A stretch of DNA of 64,000 nt, taken from NCBI RefSeq assembly GCF_028688855.1, contig NZ_JAQTXI010000010.1, positions 88,732 through 152,731 of the forward strand. The letters are read 5' to 3'. The position numbers were made by a program, and so were the translations under genes. The notes beneath the pieces were generated by a model, which saw only the letters and a list, made by a program, of their open reading frames with translations, ran no database searches and was not told the origin of the DNA. Below are positions 28,163 through 37,386 of this stretch, in pieces. This DNA comes from Neomegalonema sp. (GTDB lineage: Bacteria; Pseudomonadota; Alphaproteobacteria; Rhodobacterales; Rhodobacteraceae). Every line of letters begins with the position of its first letter. Position 1 is the stretch's first letter.

Positions 28163-29438
28163 GATCTCGGGACTCCAGGGAATCCGGCGGATTGGCAAGC
28201 TGTTCGGCGGGCTGCTCCGGCGGCGAGAGCCCGAGGCGCCGCGCCGCCGCCGCGCCCGCCGCCGCGCCTGTAGAGAAACAGGCCTGCAGCAGATATCCGC
28301 CCGTGGGGGCCTCCCAATCCAGCATCTCCCCCGCGAGGAAGACTCCCGGCAGACGGCGCATCTCGAAATCCGGCGTGAGCTCCGACCAGCGCAGGCCTCC
28401 GGCGCTGGAGATGGCCCGGTCCAGCGGGAAGGGGGCCCCGAGCGTCAGGGGCGCGTTCTTGATCCGCACGGCCAGCGTCCGCGGGTCTTCGGCGTCGAAG
28501 GGGCCCGCCAGGCGCGCCAGAGCCCGCGCCACCGGCGAAAGTCCGCCCGCCTTCTCCAGATGGGTCGAGAGCGAGCGCTTGCCGCGCGGCGCCCCCAGCC
28601 GCTTCGCCAGAGTCATGAGGCTCAGATCGGGGCGCAGGTCGATGCGGATCGCGGCCTTGTCGCGCAAGGCCAGCTCCGCCCGGATGGCGGGCCCGAGCGC
28701 GTAGATCGCGCCGCCTTCGAGTCCGCGACGGTCGACCATGGCCTCGCCCATGACCCGCGTCGCGCCGCAGGCGACGGCCACCCGCTTCAGGGGCGTCCCG
28801 GCGAAGCGGGCGGCGAAATCCTCGGGCCATTCCACATGGAAGCCGCTGTTGGCGGGGGTGAAGGGCGTGAGGGCCGCGCCTCTGGCGGCCAGAAGCTCCG
28901 TCCATGCGCCGTCCGGGCCGAGATGGGGCCAGCTCGCGCCGCCCAGCGCCAGAACCGCGACGTCGGGCCGGATCTCCTCGGGGCCCTCGGGAGTCTCGAA
29001 GAGCCATGCGTCTTCGGGCGTCCAGCCGACCCAGCGCCGACGGAGCCGCAGCTCCGCCCCGAGATCCCCGAGCCGCCGCAGCCAGGCCCTCAGCAGGGGC
29101 GAAGACTTGAGGCTCTCCGGGAAGAGGCGTCCGCTGCTGCCGACGAAGAGTTTCTGGCCGAGGCCCTCCGCCCATTCGGTCAGGGCCTCGGGCGGGAAGT
29201 CCCGGATCACGGGCGCCAGCCGCTTCGCCGCCGCGCCATAGCGCCCGATGAAGCGTTCTTCGGGATCGGTGTGGGTGAGGTTCAGGCCGCCGCGCCCCGC
29301 GATGAGCAGCTTGCGCGCCGGACTCGCCATGCGCTCGGCGATCACGACGCGGGCTCCGGCCCGGGCGAGGATCTCGGCGGCCATGAGTCCGGCGGGGCCG
29401 GCGCCGATCACGAGGGCGAGGGGAGCGGTGGAGGTCAT
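28152..29438 (-). CDS. HI0933-like FAD/NAD(P)-binding flavoprotein
   Basis: The 428-residue protein has an N-terminal FAD-binding Rossmann motif VIGAGPAGLMAAEIL (10-24). The KLLIAGRGGLNLTHTD block and C-terminal GVFLAGEMLDWEAPTGGYLLQ are diagnostic of the HI0933/TIGR03862 family. These proteins are uncharacterised flavoproteins, some named as dehydrogenases, with no agreed substrate. It is first in a two-gene unit with recG. Confidence 0.88.
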   Translation of the reverse strand: MTSTAPLALVIGAGPAGLMAAEILARAGARVVIAERMASPARKLLIAGRGGLNLTHTDPEERFIGRYGAAAKRLAPVIRDFPPEALTEWAEGLGQKLFVGSSGRLFPESLKSSPLLRAWLRRLGDLGAELRLRRRWVGWTPEDAWLFETPEGPEEIRPDVAVLALGGASWPHLGPDGAWTELLAARGAALTPFTPANSGFHVEWPEDFAARFAGTPLKRVAVACGATRVMGEAMVDRRGLEGGAIYALGPAIRAELALRDKAAIRIDLRPDLSLMTLAKRLGAPRGKRSLSTHLEKAGGLSPVARALARLAGPFDAEDPRTLAVRIKNAPLTLGAPFPLDRAISSAGGLRWSELTPDFEMRRLPGVFLAGEMLDWEAPTGGYLLQACFSTGAAAGAAAARRLGLSPPEQPAEQLANPPDSLESRDHAP

Positions 29439-29503
29439 GCGCGGGAGAGGCCTTCAAGACGTCGGGAGGCCTTGGGGATAAGCCGCGCCGCGCCGAAAAG
29501 CCA

Positions 29504-29539
29504 GAGCCTTCCCCGATCCGTCGGGATCGGGAAAGGCTC
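29504..29539 (-). terminator. Hairpin terminator downstream of the SIMPL gene
   Basis: A 16-bp stem with one mismatch (arms GAGCCTTCCCCGATCC and GGATCGGGAAAGGCTC) and a four-base loop lies 54 bp after the stop. The minus strand then continues with TGGCTTTTC, giving a short T-tract. Confidence 0.7.
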
Positions 29540-29592
29540 CGGAGGATTCGGGGCCGCCCCTCGCGGGAGAGGCGGCGAAAGGCGAAGGCGGA

Positions 29593-30327
29593 TCAGTCCG
29601 CGATCCGCCAGGTTCCGGTCACGGTCACGGTGATGCTCTGCTCGCCGCCCGCGATGGGGGTCGGCGGAGCGGCCATCGGCGCCGCGGCGGCGCGGGCGAA
29701 GGCCACCACCGGGAAGACCGGGCCGGAGACCTGTTCGCTCAGGCCGTCGAGCTTGCCGAGCGTCACGCCGAGGGCTTCGGCGTATTCCTGCGCCTTGGCG
29801 CGGGCGTTGAGCGCGGCCTCGCGGCGGGCGGCCTTGAGGAGTTCGTCGCGGTTCTCGATGTCGAAGTTCACGCCCGCCGACTGGTTGGCGCCCGCGCCGA
29901 CCAGAGCGTCGAGGGTGGGGCCGACCTTGGAGATGTCCGTCAGGCGGACGTTGACCGTGTTCGAGACTTCATAGCCGCGCAGCACCTGGCGTCCGCCGCC
30001 GCCGGCGCCCTCCTGCACCCAGTCGTAGCGCGGGCCGAGGGTGAAGTTGGAGGTCCGGACGTCCTTGTCCTCGATTCCGGCGGCCTTGAGCGCCTCGAAG
30101 ACGGCGGTCATGCGGGTCGCGTTCTGCGCGACGGCCTCCTGGGCGGTGTCGGCCTCCACCTGCACGCCGACCGAGACGGTCGCGAGATCGGGGGCCGCCG
30201 TGGCCGAGCCCTCGCCGGACACCGAGATCAGGCGGTCGTCGGCGAAAGCCGCAGGCGCGGCGGCCAGAAGGCCGGACAAGGCCAGACCGGCGGCCAGAAC
30301 GGCGGGGCGGAGGACGGGACGCGACAT
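29593..30327 (-). CDS. SIMPL (DUF541) domain periplasmic protein
   Basis: The 244-residue protein has a Sec signal peptide (about 1-29, ending APAAFAD). The SIMPL domain begins RLISVSGEGSATAAPDLATV and includes GIEDKDVRTSNFTLGPRYDW, RGYEVSNTVNVRLTDISKVG and REAALNARAKAQEYAEALG. SIMPL proteins are periplasmic or outer-membrane-associated and have been linked to oxidative stress tolerance in some bacteria; the mechanism is unknown. A GCAGGAG ribosome site precedes ATG 30327. Its transcript appears to end at the hairpin at 29504. Confidence 0.9.
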   Translation of the reverse strand: MSRPVLRPAVLAAGLALSGLLAAAPAAFADDRLISVSGEGSATAAPDLATVSVGVQVEADTAQEAVAQNATRMTAVFEALKAAGIEDKDVRTSNFTLGPRYDWVQEGAGGGGRQVLRGYEVSNTVNVRLTDISKVGPTLDALVGAGANQSAGVNFDIENRDELLKAARREAALNARAKAQEYAEALGVTLGKLDGLSEQVSGPVFPVVAFARAAAAPMAAPPTPIAGGEQSITVTVTGTWRIAD

Positions 30328-30466
30328 GGAAAGCTCCTGCGGGAAAGGAAAGGATGGAAGTGCTGCGGCGCATATAGGCCGCCCATCATGGCGGAAAAAG
30401 AGCGGGCGCGGCCCGGATCGGGGCGAATCCGTGGAATTTCTCTCCGCGTTCGGAGAGGCGGGCGGA

Positions 30467-31075
30467 TCACGAGGCGGGCGGGGCGCCTTCTCCGGTCATG
30501 CGCGAGAGGGTCGCGTCCTTCCAGAGGACCTGATGCAGGACCACCATGAAGACATGCCCGCAGATCAGCGCGAAGAGCGTCCAGCCGAGCGGGCCGTGGA
30601 GCGCGTCGCCGACAGACCGCAAGGCCTCGTCGGGCGCGGGAGCCTGGGGCAGGATCTCGAAGCCGAAGGCGTTGAGCGGCGCGCGGGCCATGGCGTGGAA
30701 GCGCAGCACCGCGAGGCTCGGCACGAGGATCATCAGCGCGTAGAGCGCCAGATGCCCCAGCCAGGCCGCCCGCCCCAGGAAGGAGGCCTCGTGCGGAGGG
30801 CGGTTGCGGGCGTTGAGCAGCCCCCAGGCGCCGCGCAGGAGCGCGAGCGCGAGAATCAGCACGCCGGTCTGATGATGGGTCCGCCACAGGGCGCGGGCGG
30901 CGGCCTGAGCCTCGCCGCCGCTCTCCCAGAAGAAGACCCTCAGCAGCACGCTGGCCATCTGCCAGAGGAAAAGCCCGACCATCCCCCAGTGCAGGAGCTT
31001 GCTGATCAGGCCGTAGGCGGCGGGGGAATCCGTCAGGCGGAGGCCGGAGGGGGCGGAGGATCTGGCGACGGGCAT
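30467..31075 (-). CDS. Cytochrome b561-type membrane protein
   Basis: The 202-residue protein has four transmembrane helices and histidines placed for two b haems: KLLHWGMVGLFLW (helix 1), THHQTGVLILALALL (helix 2), LYALMILVPSLAVLRFH (helix 3) and GHVFMVVLHQVLW (helix 4). Family members shuttle electrons between quinones and periplasmic partners. I chose ATG 31075 (MPVARSSAPSGLRLTD) because the 50 upstream residues in frame are Arg/Pro-rich and not family-like. It is downstream of tadC but separated by a terminator. Confidence 0.85.
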   Translation of the reverse strand: MPVARSSAPSGLRLTDSPAAYGLISKLLHWGMVGLFLWQMASVLLRVFFWESGGEAQAAARALWRTHHQTGVLILALALLRGAWGLLNARNRPPHEASFLGRAAWLGHLALYALMILVPSLAVLRFHAMARAPLNAFGFEILPQAPAPDEALRSVGDALHGPLGWTLFALICGHVFMVVLHQVLWKDATLSRMTGEGAPPAS

Positions 31076-31289
31076 GGGCGGGCGGACTCCGGAGGGAGGA
31101 TGGACGGGCGGAGTCAGGCCTGGCCGGCCTTCACGCGGAAGGCCGCCGCGCGGAAGGCGGCTGCGGCCGGACCCGGAGCGCCGGAGATTGGCCCGCCCTC
31201 GCCGCCGGAGCAAGGGAGCCCGCAAGGCGGGGCGCTCGCTTTCGCGTGAGCAGGCGCGCGCGGAGGAGGCGTCTGCGGCGCCCGGGATG

Positions 31290-31326
31290 AAAACGGAAGG
31301 CGCGCCCCTGCGGACGCGCCCTTCCG
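31290..31326 (-). terminator. Rho-independent terminator after tadC
   Basis: Arms CGGAAGGCGCG (31294-31304) and CGCGCCCTTCCG (31315-31326) pair with one bulged base. On the minus strand the stem is followed by TTTTCATCC. It lies 32 bp after the tadC stop and ends the tad operon. Confidence 0.75.
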
Positions 31327-31358
31327 GCCTGCTCGCCGGGAAACGTCCTGTCGCGGCC

Positions 31359-32333
31359 TCACATGAGTTCGCGCACCTGGATGACCGCCGGGCCGATGAT
31401 CACGATGAACAGCACCGGCAGGAAGAAGATGATCATGGGCACGGTCAGCTTGGCGGGCAGGGCGGCGGCCTTGCGCTCGGCGAGGGACATGCGCTCGTTG
31501 CGGCTCTCCTCCGAGAGCACGCGCAGGGCCTGGCCGACGGGCGTGCCGTATTTCTCGGCCTGCACCAGAGCGCCCATCAGCGCCTTCACCGGCTGGAGCC
31601 CCGTGCGGTTGGCGAAGTTCTCGTAGGCCAGGCCGCGGTCGCCGAGGAAGGAGAGCTCGGCGGTCAGAAGCCCGATCTCCTCGCTCAGCGCCTTGGATTG
31701 CGGCGTGATCTCGTGCATCACCTTGTGGAAGGCCTTCTCGATGGACATGCCCGACTCCACGCAGATGACCATCAGGTCCAGCGCGTCCGGATAGGCCCGG
31801 AGCATCTCCTTCTGACGCTTCTGCGTCAGGTTGCTCAGGAAGACCGTCGGCGCGTAATAGCCCGCCGCCGCCGCCACCAGGATCGCCACCGAAGTCCGGA
31901 AGAGGTCGAAGTCCCCCGCCCGGAACATCCACATGTAGACCAGCGCCATCGACCCCGCCACGATGGGCAGCATCGCGCAGAAGAACACGTAGACGATCGC
32001 CGCGTTGCGGCTGCGGAACCCCGCCCGCGCCAGCTTCTGGCGCAGGCTGGTGTCGTTGATCATCTCCTGGAGGCGGAACTTCTCCACGGTGTTCCGCATG
32101 GCGCGGATCTTCTTGTCGGCGGCGGGGCCCTGGTTTCCGCGTCCGCCGGACTCCATGCGGTGCAGGCCGCGCAGATTCTCGCGCCGACGGCGCACGCTTT
32201 CGAGGCGCTCGGTCAGGGAGCTCGCTTCGGAGCTCCTCATGCCGATCAGCGCGTAGAGGATGCCGCCCACCGCGAAGCCCGCCAGAAGCGGCGCGACGAA
32301 GGGCGTGATCATGAGGATCAGATCGGAATTCAT
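31359..32333 (-). CDS. tadC: Tad pilus inner-membrane platform protein TadC
   Basis: The 324-residue type II secretion F-domain protein has a hydrophobic N-terminus (about 8-26), a basic cytoplasmic region, paired membrane segments (about 108-150), a GspF domain with YPDALDLMVICVESGMSIEKA and a final membrane segment (MIIFFLPVLFIVIIGPA). With TadB it forms the inner-membrane platform on which the CpaF ATPase assembles Flp/Tad pili. It is last in a seven-gene operon, 127 bp after tadB. tadD, which often follows tadC, is absent. Confidence 0.93.
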   Translation of the reverse strand: MNSDLILMITPFVAPLLAGFAVGGILYALIGMRSSEASSLTERLESVRRRRENLRGLHRMESGGRGNQGPAADKKIRAMRNTVEKFRLQEMINDTSLRQKLARAGFRSRNAAIVYVFFCAMLPIVAGSMALVYMWMFRAGDFDLFRTSVAILVAAAAGYYAPTVFLSNLTQKRQKEMLRAYPDALDLMVICVESGMSIEKAFHKVMHEITPQSKALSEEIGLLTAELSFLGDRGLAYENFANRTGLQPVKALMGALVQAEKYGTPVGQALRVLSEESRNERMSLAERKAAALPAKLTVPMIIFFLPVLFIVIIGPAVIQVRELM

Positions 32334-32460
32334 GAAGGAATCTCCAGCCGCGGCCCCGGAGCCTCCGGCGATCCCCCTGGATCCTGCGGAAGCTCCGGCT
32401 TCTGTTCTCGTGGTCGCGTTCCCGCGGCGGGCGGCCCTTCGGGCGCCGCCGGACGACGCG

Positions 32461-33486
32461 CTAGATGTCGATGGCGATCATCTGCTGCATCACGAAGATG
32501 CCCAGCCCCATCCAGAACAGACCAATGCCGAGCAGGATGTTGCCGAGCTCCTCGGTGAAGAGCAGCGCGATGTATTCCGGAGACATGAAGTAGAGCACCA
32601 GGCCCAGAAGGAAGGGCAGCGAGCCGATGATGGCCGCCGAGGCCTTGGCCTCCGAGGAGAGGGCCTTGATCTTGTTCTTGAGCTTCTTGCGGTCGCGCAG
32701 CACCGTGCTGAGGTTGGTCAGGGCCTCGGCGAGGTTGCCGCCCGTCTGCTTCTGGATGATCAGCACGATCGAGAAGAAGTTGACCTCCGCCAGAGGCAGG
32801 CGGTCGTACATGCGCTTGAGCCCGTCCTCCATCGAGACGCCCACCGTGAAGCTGTCGACGAGGCGCTGGAACTCGCCCGCGACCGGCTGCTGCATCTCGC
32901 GGCCGATGAGCTTGAGCCCGTCGTTCACCGGAAGGCCCGTGCGCACGCCGCGCACCAGAACGTCGATGGCGTTGGGGAACTCCTCGATGAACTTCTTCTC
33001 GCGCTTGGCGATCATGCGCTTGAGCCACCAGCGCGGCAGGAAGTAGAGCGTCACCGGCAGCGAGGCCAGAGACACCAGCGGCGAAACCTTCATCACCAGA
33101 ATCAGCACCGCCAGGGCCGCCAGAGCGACGCCCACGAAGATCCCCATGTAGCCGAGGACGCTCTGCGGCACGCCCGCCCGTTCGAGCAGGACGCCGAGGT
33201 TGTTCGAGCTGGTCTGGGTGAGGCGGCGTTTCTCGCTCTTCTTGATCTGGTCCTGGATGGTCTTCTTGCGGTCGGCGGCGGTGGAGGCCGTGAGCGAGGC
33301 CGCCGACGACTTGCGCGTCATGGCGCCGCCGGTCAGCCTGCGCCGCGAGAGCGTCCCCGCGCCGTCGGCGCGCATGCCCACCAGAGCCGTCAGGAGTCCG
33401 GCCACCGCCAGGAAGGTGGTCGCGCCGGTCAGGTAGACGACGTGCTGCGAAGGCAGGTTCGCGATGATGTTGGTCAAGATGTCCAT
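32461..33486 (-). CDS. tadB: Tad pilus inner-membrane platform protein TadB
   Basis: The 341-residue paralogue of TadC has a membrane segment near residue 18-35, another pair at about 113-155, the GspF domain block EEFPNAIDVLVRGVRTGLPV, and two C-terminal segments (AIIGSLPFLLGLVLYF, LGNILLGIGLFWMGLGIFV). It is an inner-membrane assembly component. It follows cpaF by 133 bp and precedes tadC on the same strand. Confidence 0.93.
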   Translation of the reverse strand: MDILTNIIANLPSQHVVYLTGATTFLAVAGLLTALVGMRADGAGTLSRRRLTGGAMTRKSSAASLTASTAADRKKTIQDQIKKSEKRRLTQTSSNNLGVLLERAGVPQSVLGYMGIFVGVALAALAVLILVMKVSPLVSLASLPVTLYFLPRWWLKRMIAKREKKFIEEFPNAIDVLVRGVRTGLPVNDGLKLIGREMQQPVAGEFQRLVDSFTVGVSMEDGLKRMYDRLPLAEVNFFSIVLIIQKQTGGNLAEALTNLSTVLRDRKKLKNKIKALSSEAKASAAIIGSLPFLLGLVLYFMSPEYIALLFTEELGNILLGIGLFWMGLGIFVMQQMIAIDI

Positions 33487-33619
33487 GGGGGGAGGCCCTT
33501 TCCTGAAGCCGGCCCGTTCCGATCCTGCGCGGGATGATAGGGCGACGAAGCCTCACAAATCCTTGCGCCGCGTCGTCCCCGGCGCGGAATCTCCGGCCGG
33601 GGGACGGCGCCTCTGCGTC

Positions 33620-35479
33620 TCAGCTCAGATCCTCGTCCATGCTGGTCAGGGCGCCCTGGAGCTCCACCTCGCGGTTGTAGCTCTGGGCGCGCTCCCAGAA
33701 GGCGGGCTGGCCCACGCCGGTCGAGAGATGCTTGCCCACCAGCTTGCCCTGGGCGTTCTCGCCCGTGACCTTGAAGCGCACGATGTCCTGGGTGATGATC
33801 GTCTCGCCCTCCATCCCGAGCACCTCGGAGACGTGGGTGATGCGGCGCGAGCCGTCGCGCAGGCGCTGGGCCTGCACGATCACGTTGACCGCCGAACAGA
33901 TCATCTCGCGGATGGTCTTGGAGGGCAGCGCGAAGCCGCCCATGGTGATCATCGATTCAAGACGGCTCAGACATTCGCGCGGGCTGTTCGCGTGGAGCGT
34001 GCCCATCGAGCCGTCATGGCCGGTGTTCATGGCCTGGAGGAGGTCGAAGGCCTCCGGGCCGCGCACCTCGCCGACGATGATCCGCTCGGGACGCATGCGC
34101 AGACAGTTCTTGACGAGGTCGCGCATGGTGACCTCGCCCTTGCCCTCGAGGTTCGAGGGCCGGGTCTCCAGACGCACCACATGGGGCTGCTGGAGCTGAA
34201 GCTCCGCCGAGTCTTCGCAGGTGATGATGCGCTCGTCGTCGGCCGAGAAGCCCGAAAGGCAGTTCAGCAGCGTGGTTTTACCAGAGCCCGTGCCGCCCGA
34301 GATCAGGATGTTGCACCGCGAGGCCGCCGCGATCTCCAGGACCTTCGCGCCTTCCGGCGTGATGGCGCCGAAGCGGACCAGATCGGCCATCTTCAGCTTG
34401 TCCTTCTTGAACTTGCGGATCGTGAGCGTGGGGCCGTCGATGGCCAGCGGCGGCGCGATCACGTTGACGCGCGAGCCGTCCAGAAGGCGGGCGTCGCAGA
34501 TGGGGCTCGATTCGTCGACGCGGCGGCCGACCTTCGACACGATCCGCTGACAGATCTCCAGAAGCTGGCGATTGTCGCGGAAGCGGATGTTGGTCAGCTC
34601 GATCTTGCCCTTGGTCTCGATGTAGACCTGATCGGCGCCGTTCACCATGATGTCGGCGATGTCGTCGCGTTCGAGCAGAGGTTCGAGCGGGCCGTAGCCG
34701 AGCACGTCGTCGCAGATGTCGTCCACGAGGCGGCGCTGTTCGGCCACGCTGAGGACGAAGCCCTTCACCGCCACGATCTCGTTGATGATCGTCGAGATCT
34801 CGTTCTCGGCGTCCTCGCGCGAGAGCGCGACCACGCGCGACAGGTCCATCGCGTCGATCAGCGCCGAGAAGATGTCGGTCTTGAGGGCGTAATATTCCTG
34901 GGTGTGGATCGGATCGCCGCGCGAACGCTCGGTGGCGGCGGCCTTGGCCTCCTCCTCGGCGGCGGCCATGGCGGGGGTCTTCTTGTTGGCGCGGGCCTTG
35001 GCGCGCAGGGCGCCGAAGCCGCCGCCGGAGCTCGGCGTGGAGTCGCCCGCGAGCGAGACGCTCGTGACCTTGCCGACGGGCACGACCTCGCCGGATTCCT
35101 CCTCGACCGCATGGGCGGCGGCGGCCTCCGGACGGATCGGGCCCGGCCCGACGCCTCCGGGCCTCGGCCCGCCCGGACGCGGCGGAGGGGCGCCGGCGGG
35201 GCCGCCGAAGCCCGGAGGCGGACGCGAACGCGACAGGTCCATGTTGAGCGCGTCGGTGGGCTTGGGCTTGATCCTCGGGCCCAGGCCCCCCAGACCGCCC
35301 GCGCCGGCCGGGCCGGGCGGAGGAGGCGCCTTCATCCCGGGACGCGGCGGAGGAGGCGGCGGAGAGCGCCGCGGCGGAGGCGGCGCGCCCGTCGGCATCC
35401 CGAGGCCGCCGAATCCGGCGGGCGCCTCGCCCTGGGGACGGCGTCCGAACATTTTGGGGGGCGTCGGGGGGTTGCTCAT
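33620..35479 (-). CDS. cpaF: Tad pilus assembly ATPase CpaF/TadA with a long Pro-rich N-terminus
   Basis: This 619-residue protein belongs to the secretion-type ATPase family. The catalytic part (about 195-600) shows YGPLEPLLERDDIADIMVNG, Walker A ILISGGTGSGKTTLLNCL, Asp and His boxes (RIITCEDSAELQLQQPHVVR), Walker B ERIIVGEVRGPEAFDLLQAM and MGTLHANSPRECLSRLE. The first 190 residues are Pro/Gly/Ala-rich low complexity, making it longer than typical CpaF (about 450-500). It powers pilus polymerisation at the cytoplasmic face. It follows cpaE by 87 bp. Confidence 0.95.
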   Translation of the reverse strand: MSNPPTPPKMFGRRPQGEAPAGFGGLGMPTGAPPPPRRSPPPPPPRPGMKAPPPPGPAGAGGLGGLGPRIKPKPTDALNMDLSRSRPPPGFGGPAGAPPPRPGGPRPGGVGPGPIRPEAAAAHAVEEESGEVVPVGKVTSVSLAGDSTPSSGGGFGALRAKARANKKTPAMAAAEEEAKAAATERSRGDPIHTQEYYALKTDIFSALIDAMDLSRVVALSREDAENEISTIINEIVAVKGFVLSVAEQRRLVDDICDDVLGYGPLEPLLERDDIADIMVNGADQVYIETKGKIELTNIRFRDNRQLLEICQRIVSKVGRRVDESSPICDARLLDGSRVNVIAPPLAIDGPTLTIRKFKKDKLKMADLVRFGAITPEGAKVLEIAAASRCNILISGGTGSGKTTLLNCLSGFSADDERIITCEDSAELQLQQPHVVRLETRPSNLEGKGEVTMRDLVKNCLRMRPERIIVGEVRGPEAFDLLQAMNTGHDGSMGTLHANSPRECLSRLESMITMGGFALPSKTIREMICSAVNVIVQAQRLRDGSRRITHVSEVLGMEGETIITQDIVRFKVTGENAQGKLVGKHLSTGVGQPAFWERAQSYNREVELQGALTSMDEDLS

Positions 35480-35566
35480 GTCTCGTCACTCTCGGGGGCT
35501 GACGGAAGCGGGCGGAGCCCGTCCTGATCGCGGCTCCGCGCCGGGGCGCGGAGCCGTCTCAAGCGG

Positions 35567-36970
35567 TCATTTGCGGTCGTCGTCCTCGTCCTCGTCGTCG
35601 TCGTCTTCGGGCTCCTCGTCCTTGCGGCGGGCGCGGAGCTTGTCCATGAAGCCCTTGACGGCGCCGAAGGGGTTGAGGCCGCCCTTCCTGGCTCCGCCGG
35701 TGGTCACGCCGCCGGGCGCGCCGCCCGAACGCAGGATCCGCCGCCCGTTGCGGGTGGTGGAGAAGAAGCTGTCCGAGAAGGCGTCCAGATCGGTGGTGAC
35801 CTTGTGGCGCGGGGCGCTGTCGAAGAGCATCTGGCCGCCGTTGGAGGCCGCGCCGAAGACCGCCGCGTCATAGGGCAGCACGAGGTCCGGATGGGCGCCG
35901 AGCACGCTCACGTAATCCTTGAGCGGAATCTCGGGACGCTTCTCCACGCCCACCTGATTGAGCACGATGCGCGGCGGCGGATCGTTGGGGCGGCGGCTCT
36001 TGAGCGAATCGTAGAGCCCCTTGACGTTGCGCAGCGAGGCCAGGTCCGGCGCGCTGACCAGAACGATGTCGTCGGCCAGAAGCAGGGCCTGGCGCACCCA
36101 GGGCGTCCAGCCGTGGGGGGCGTCGATCACCACGTAGTCGCCGCTCTTGCGCAGCACGTCGAGCAGCGAGGTGATCGCGGTCTCGTCGATGTCCACCTTC
36201 ACGTCGAGCGTGCTCGGCGCCGCGAGGATGCGCAGATGCTGGTTCTCCTCGATCAGCAGGCGCTTGAGCTTCACGTCGTCGAGCTTGTCGCCGTCGGCGA
36301 GGGCGTCGAGGATGCTGCGCGTCGGATCCTGGTTGAAGTCGAGCCCGGCGGTGCCGAACTCGATGTCCAGATCGAGGATGATCGTCTCCTTCTGGCGCCG
36401 CCGCGCGATGGCCGCGGCCACGTTGTGCGCCAGGGTGCTGGAGCCCACGCCGCCCTTGGAGCCCACGAAGGCCAGGATCTTGCCCATGGGCGTCGTGGCG
36501 GGCCCGGCGTAGATCGCCGAGATCGCGTCGATCACCTGCATCGGCGAGGAGGGGGTGACGATGTATTCGTCCACGCCCTGACGCTTGAGCTCGCGGTAGA
36601 GCGTCACGTCGTTGGAGGGCGCCGCCACGACCACCTTGGTCGAGGCGTCGCAGACTTCGGCCAGCATCTCCAGCTCGCTGAAGATGCCGAAGCCGCCTTC
36701 GGAGCTCTCGACGATCAGCAGGTTGGGCGTGCTGGCGTCGCTGTAGGACTTGGCCGCCCGCGCCACGCCGCCCATCGAGACGGCGAGGCTGGTCTTGACC
36801 ATGCGCCGGTCGGCGGCCGCGCCGCGCAGGGCGTCTGCGAAATTCTCCGTCTCGCAGAAGGCTTCGATGCTGACGCGGGGGATCACGCCCTCGATGGGCG
36901 CGAAGGCCTCCTCGGAGGGAGAGCCCATCGGACGGGCGGCGGCGGATTTGGCGGTGGCGGTGCGGGCCAT
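35567..36970 (-). CDS. cpaE: Tad pilus localisation ATPase CpaE/TadZ
   Basis: The 467-residue protein has an atypical receiver-like N-terminal domain (about 25-150) and a ParA/MinD-like ATPase domain (about 160-400). The latter shows a deviant Walker A FVGSKGGVGSSTLAHNVA and IILDLDIEFGTAGLD. CpaE places the secretion machine at a cell pole. The C-terminal tail is unusual, changing from basic (KLRARRKDEEP) to a run of about 18 Asp/Glu residues. An AGGAGA site nine bases before ATG 36970 supports the start. Confidence 0.92.
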   Translation of the reverse strand: MARTATAKSAAARPMGSPSEEAFAPIEGVIPRVSIEAFCETENFADALRGAAADRRMVKTSLAVSMGGVARAAKSYSDASTPNLLIVESSEGGFGIFSELEMLAEVCDASTKVVVAAPSNDVTLYRELKRQGVDEYIVTPSSPMQVIDAISAIYAGPATTPMGKILAFVGSKGGVGSSTLAHNVAAAIARRRQKETIILDLDIEFGTAGLDFNQDPTRSILDALADGDKLDDVKLKRLLIEENQHLRILAAPSTLDVKVDIDETAITSLLDVLRKSGDYVVIDAPHGWTPWVRQALLLADDIVLVSAPDLASLRNVKGLYDSLKSRRPNDPPPRIVLNQVGVEKRPEIPLKDYVSVLGAHPDLVLPYDAAVFGAASNGGQMLFDSAPRHKVTTDLDAFSDSFFSTTRNGRRILRSGGAPGGVTTGGARKGGLNPFGAVKGFMDKLRARRKDEEPEDDDDEDEDDDRK

Positions 36971-36994
36971 GGGGGTCTTCTCCTGAAGCGACCG

Positions 36995-37378
36995 TCAGTT
37001 GCCGATCATCGAGGTGGTGCCGGTCTGGCCGCGGCTGCTCTGGGTGAGTTCGCCTTCGCGCCAGTCGCCCAGAACGCGCTCTTCGCGCGGCCAGTCCGGC
37101 GCGGTCATGGGCTGGGGGCCCTTCAGATCCGAGGGATAGGCGATCTGCGCCGCCATGTTCACCGAGGTCGCGCAGCCGAAGCTGGGGCTCGGGGTGTTGG
37201 CGCGGTTGAGGCGCATGTCCTCGGCGGCGGGCGGACAATGGGTCGTCGCCCCGGGGGGGAAGACCTGCCAGGGAAGGGCGGCCTGCTCCGGCCCGTTGGG
37301 GACGGAGCCGGAGCAGCCGGCGAGGAGGGCGGCGAGCGCGCCGGCGAGCGCCGCAGGTTTCAGGCGTCCGAGCATCAC
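36995..37378 (-). CDS. cpaD: CpaD-type pilus lipoprotein (short form)
   Basis: The 127-residue exported lipoprotein has a signal peptide ending ALLAGCSGS, where the Cys (about 22) should be lipidated. The C-terminal block FGCATSVNMAAQIAYPSDLKGP is the conserved CpaD/RcpB region. Typical CpaD is about 200-240 residues, so the middle region is missing here. It probably acts in the outer membrane or periplasm with the CpaC secretin. Its gaps are 8 bp to cpaC and 24 bp to cpaE. Confidence 0.85.
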   Translation of the reverse strand: MMLGRLKPAALAGALAALLAGCSGSVPNGPEQAALPWQVFPPGATTHCPPAAEDMRLNRANTPSPSFGCATSVNMAAQIAYPSDLKGPQPMTAPDWPREERVLGDWREGELTQSSRGQTGTTSMIGN

Positions 37379-37386
37379 GCTCTCCC

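Noticed and set aside
33464..35527. A 687-codon plus-strand open frame opposite cpaF and tadB
   Set aside because: No protein character, and it spans two well-supported minus-strand genes and their gap.
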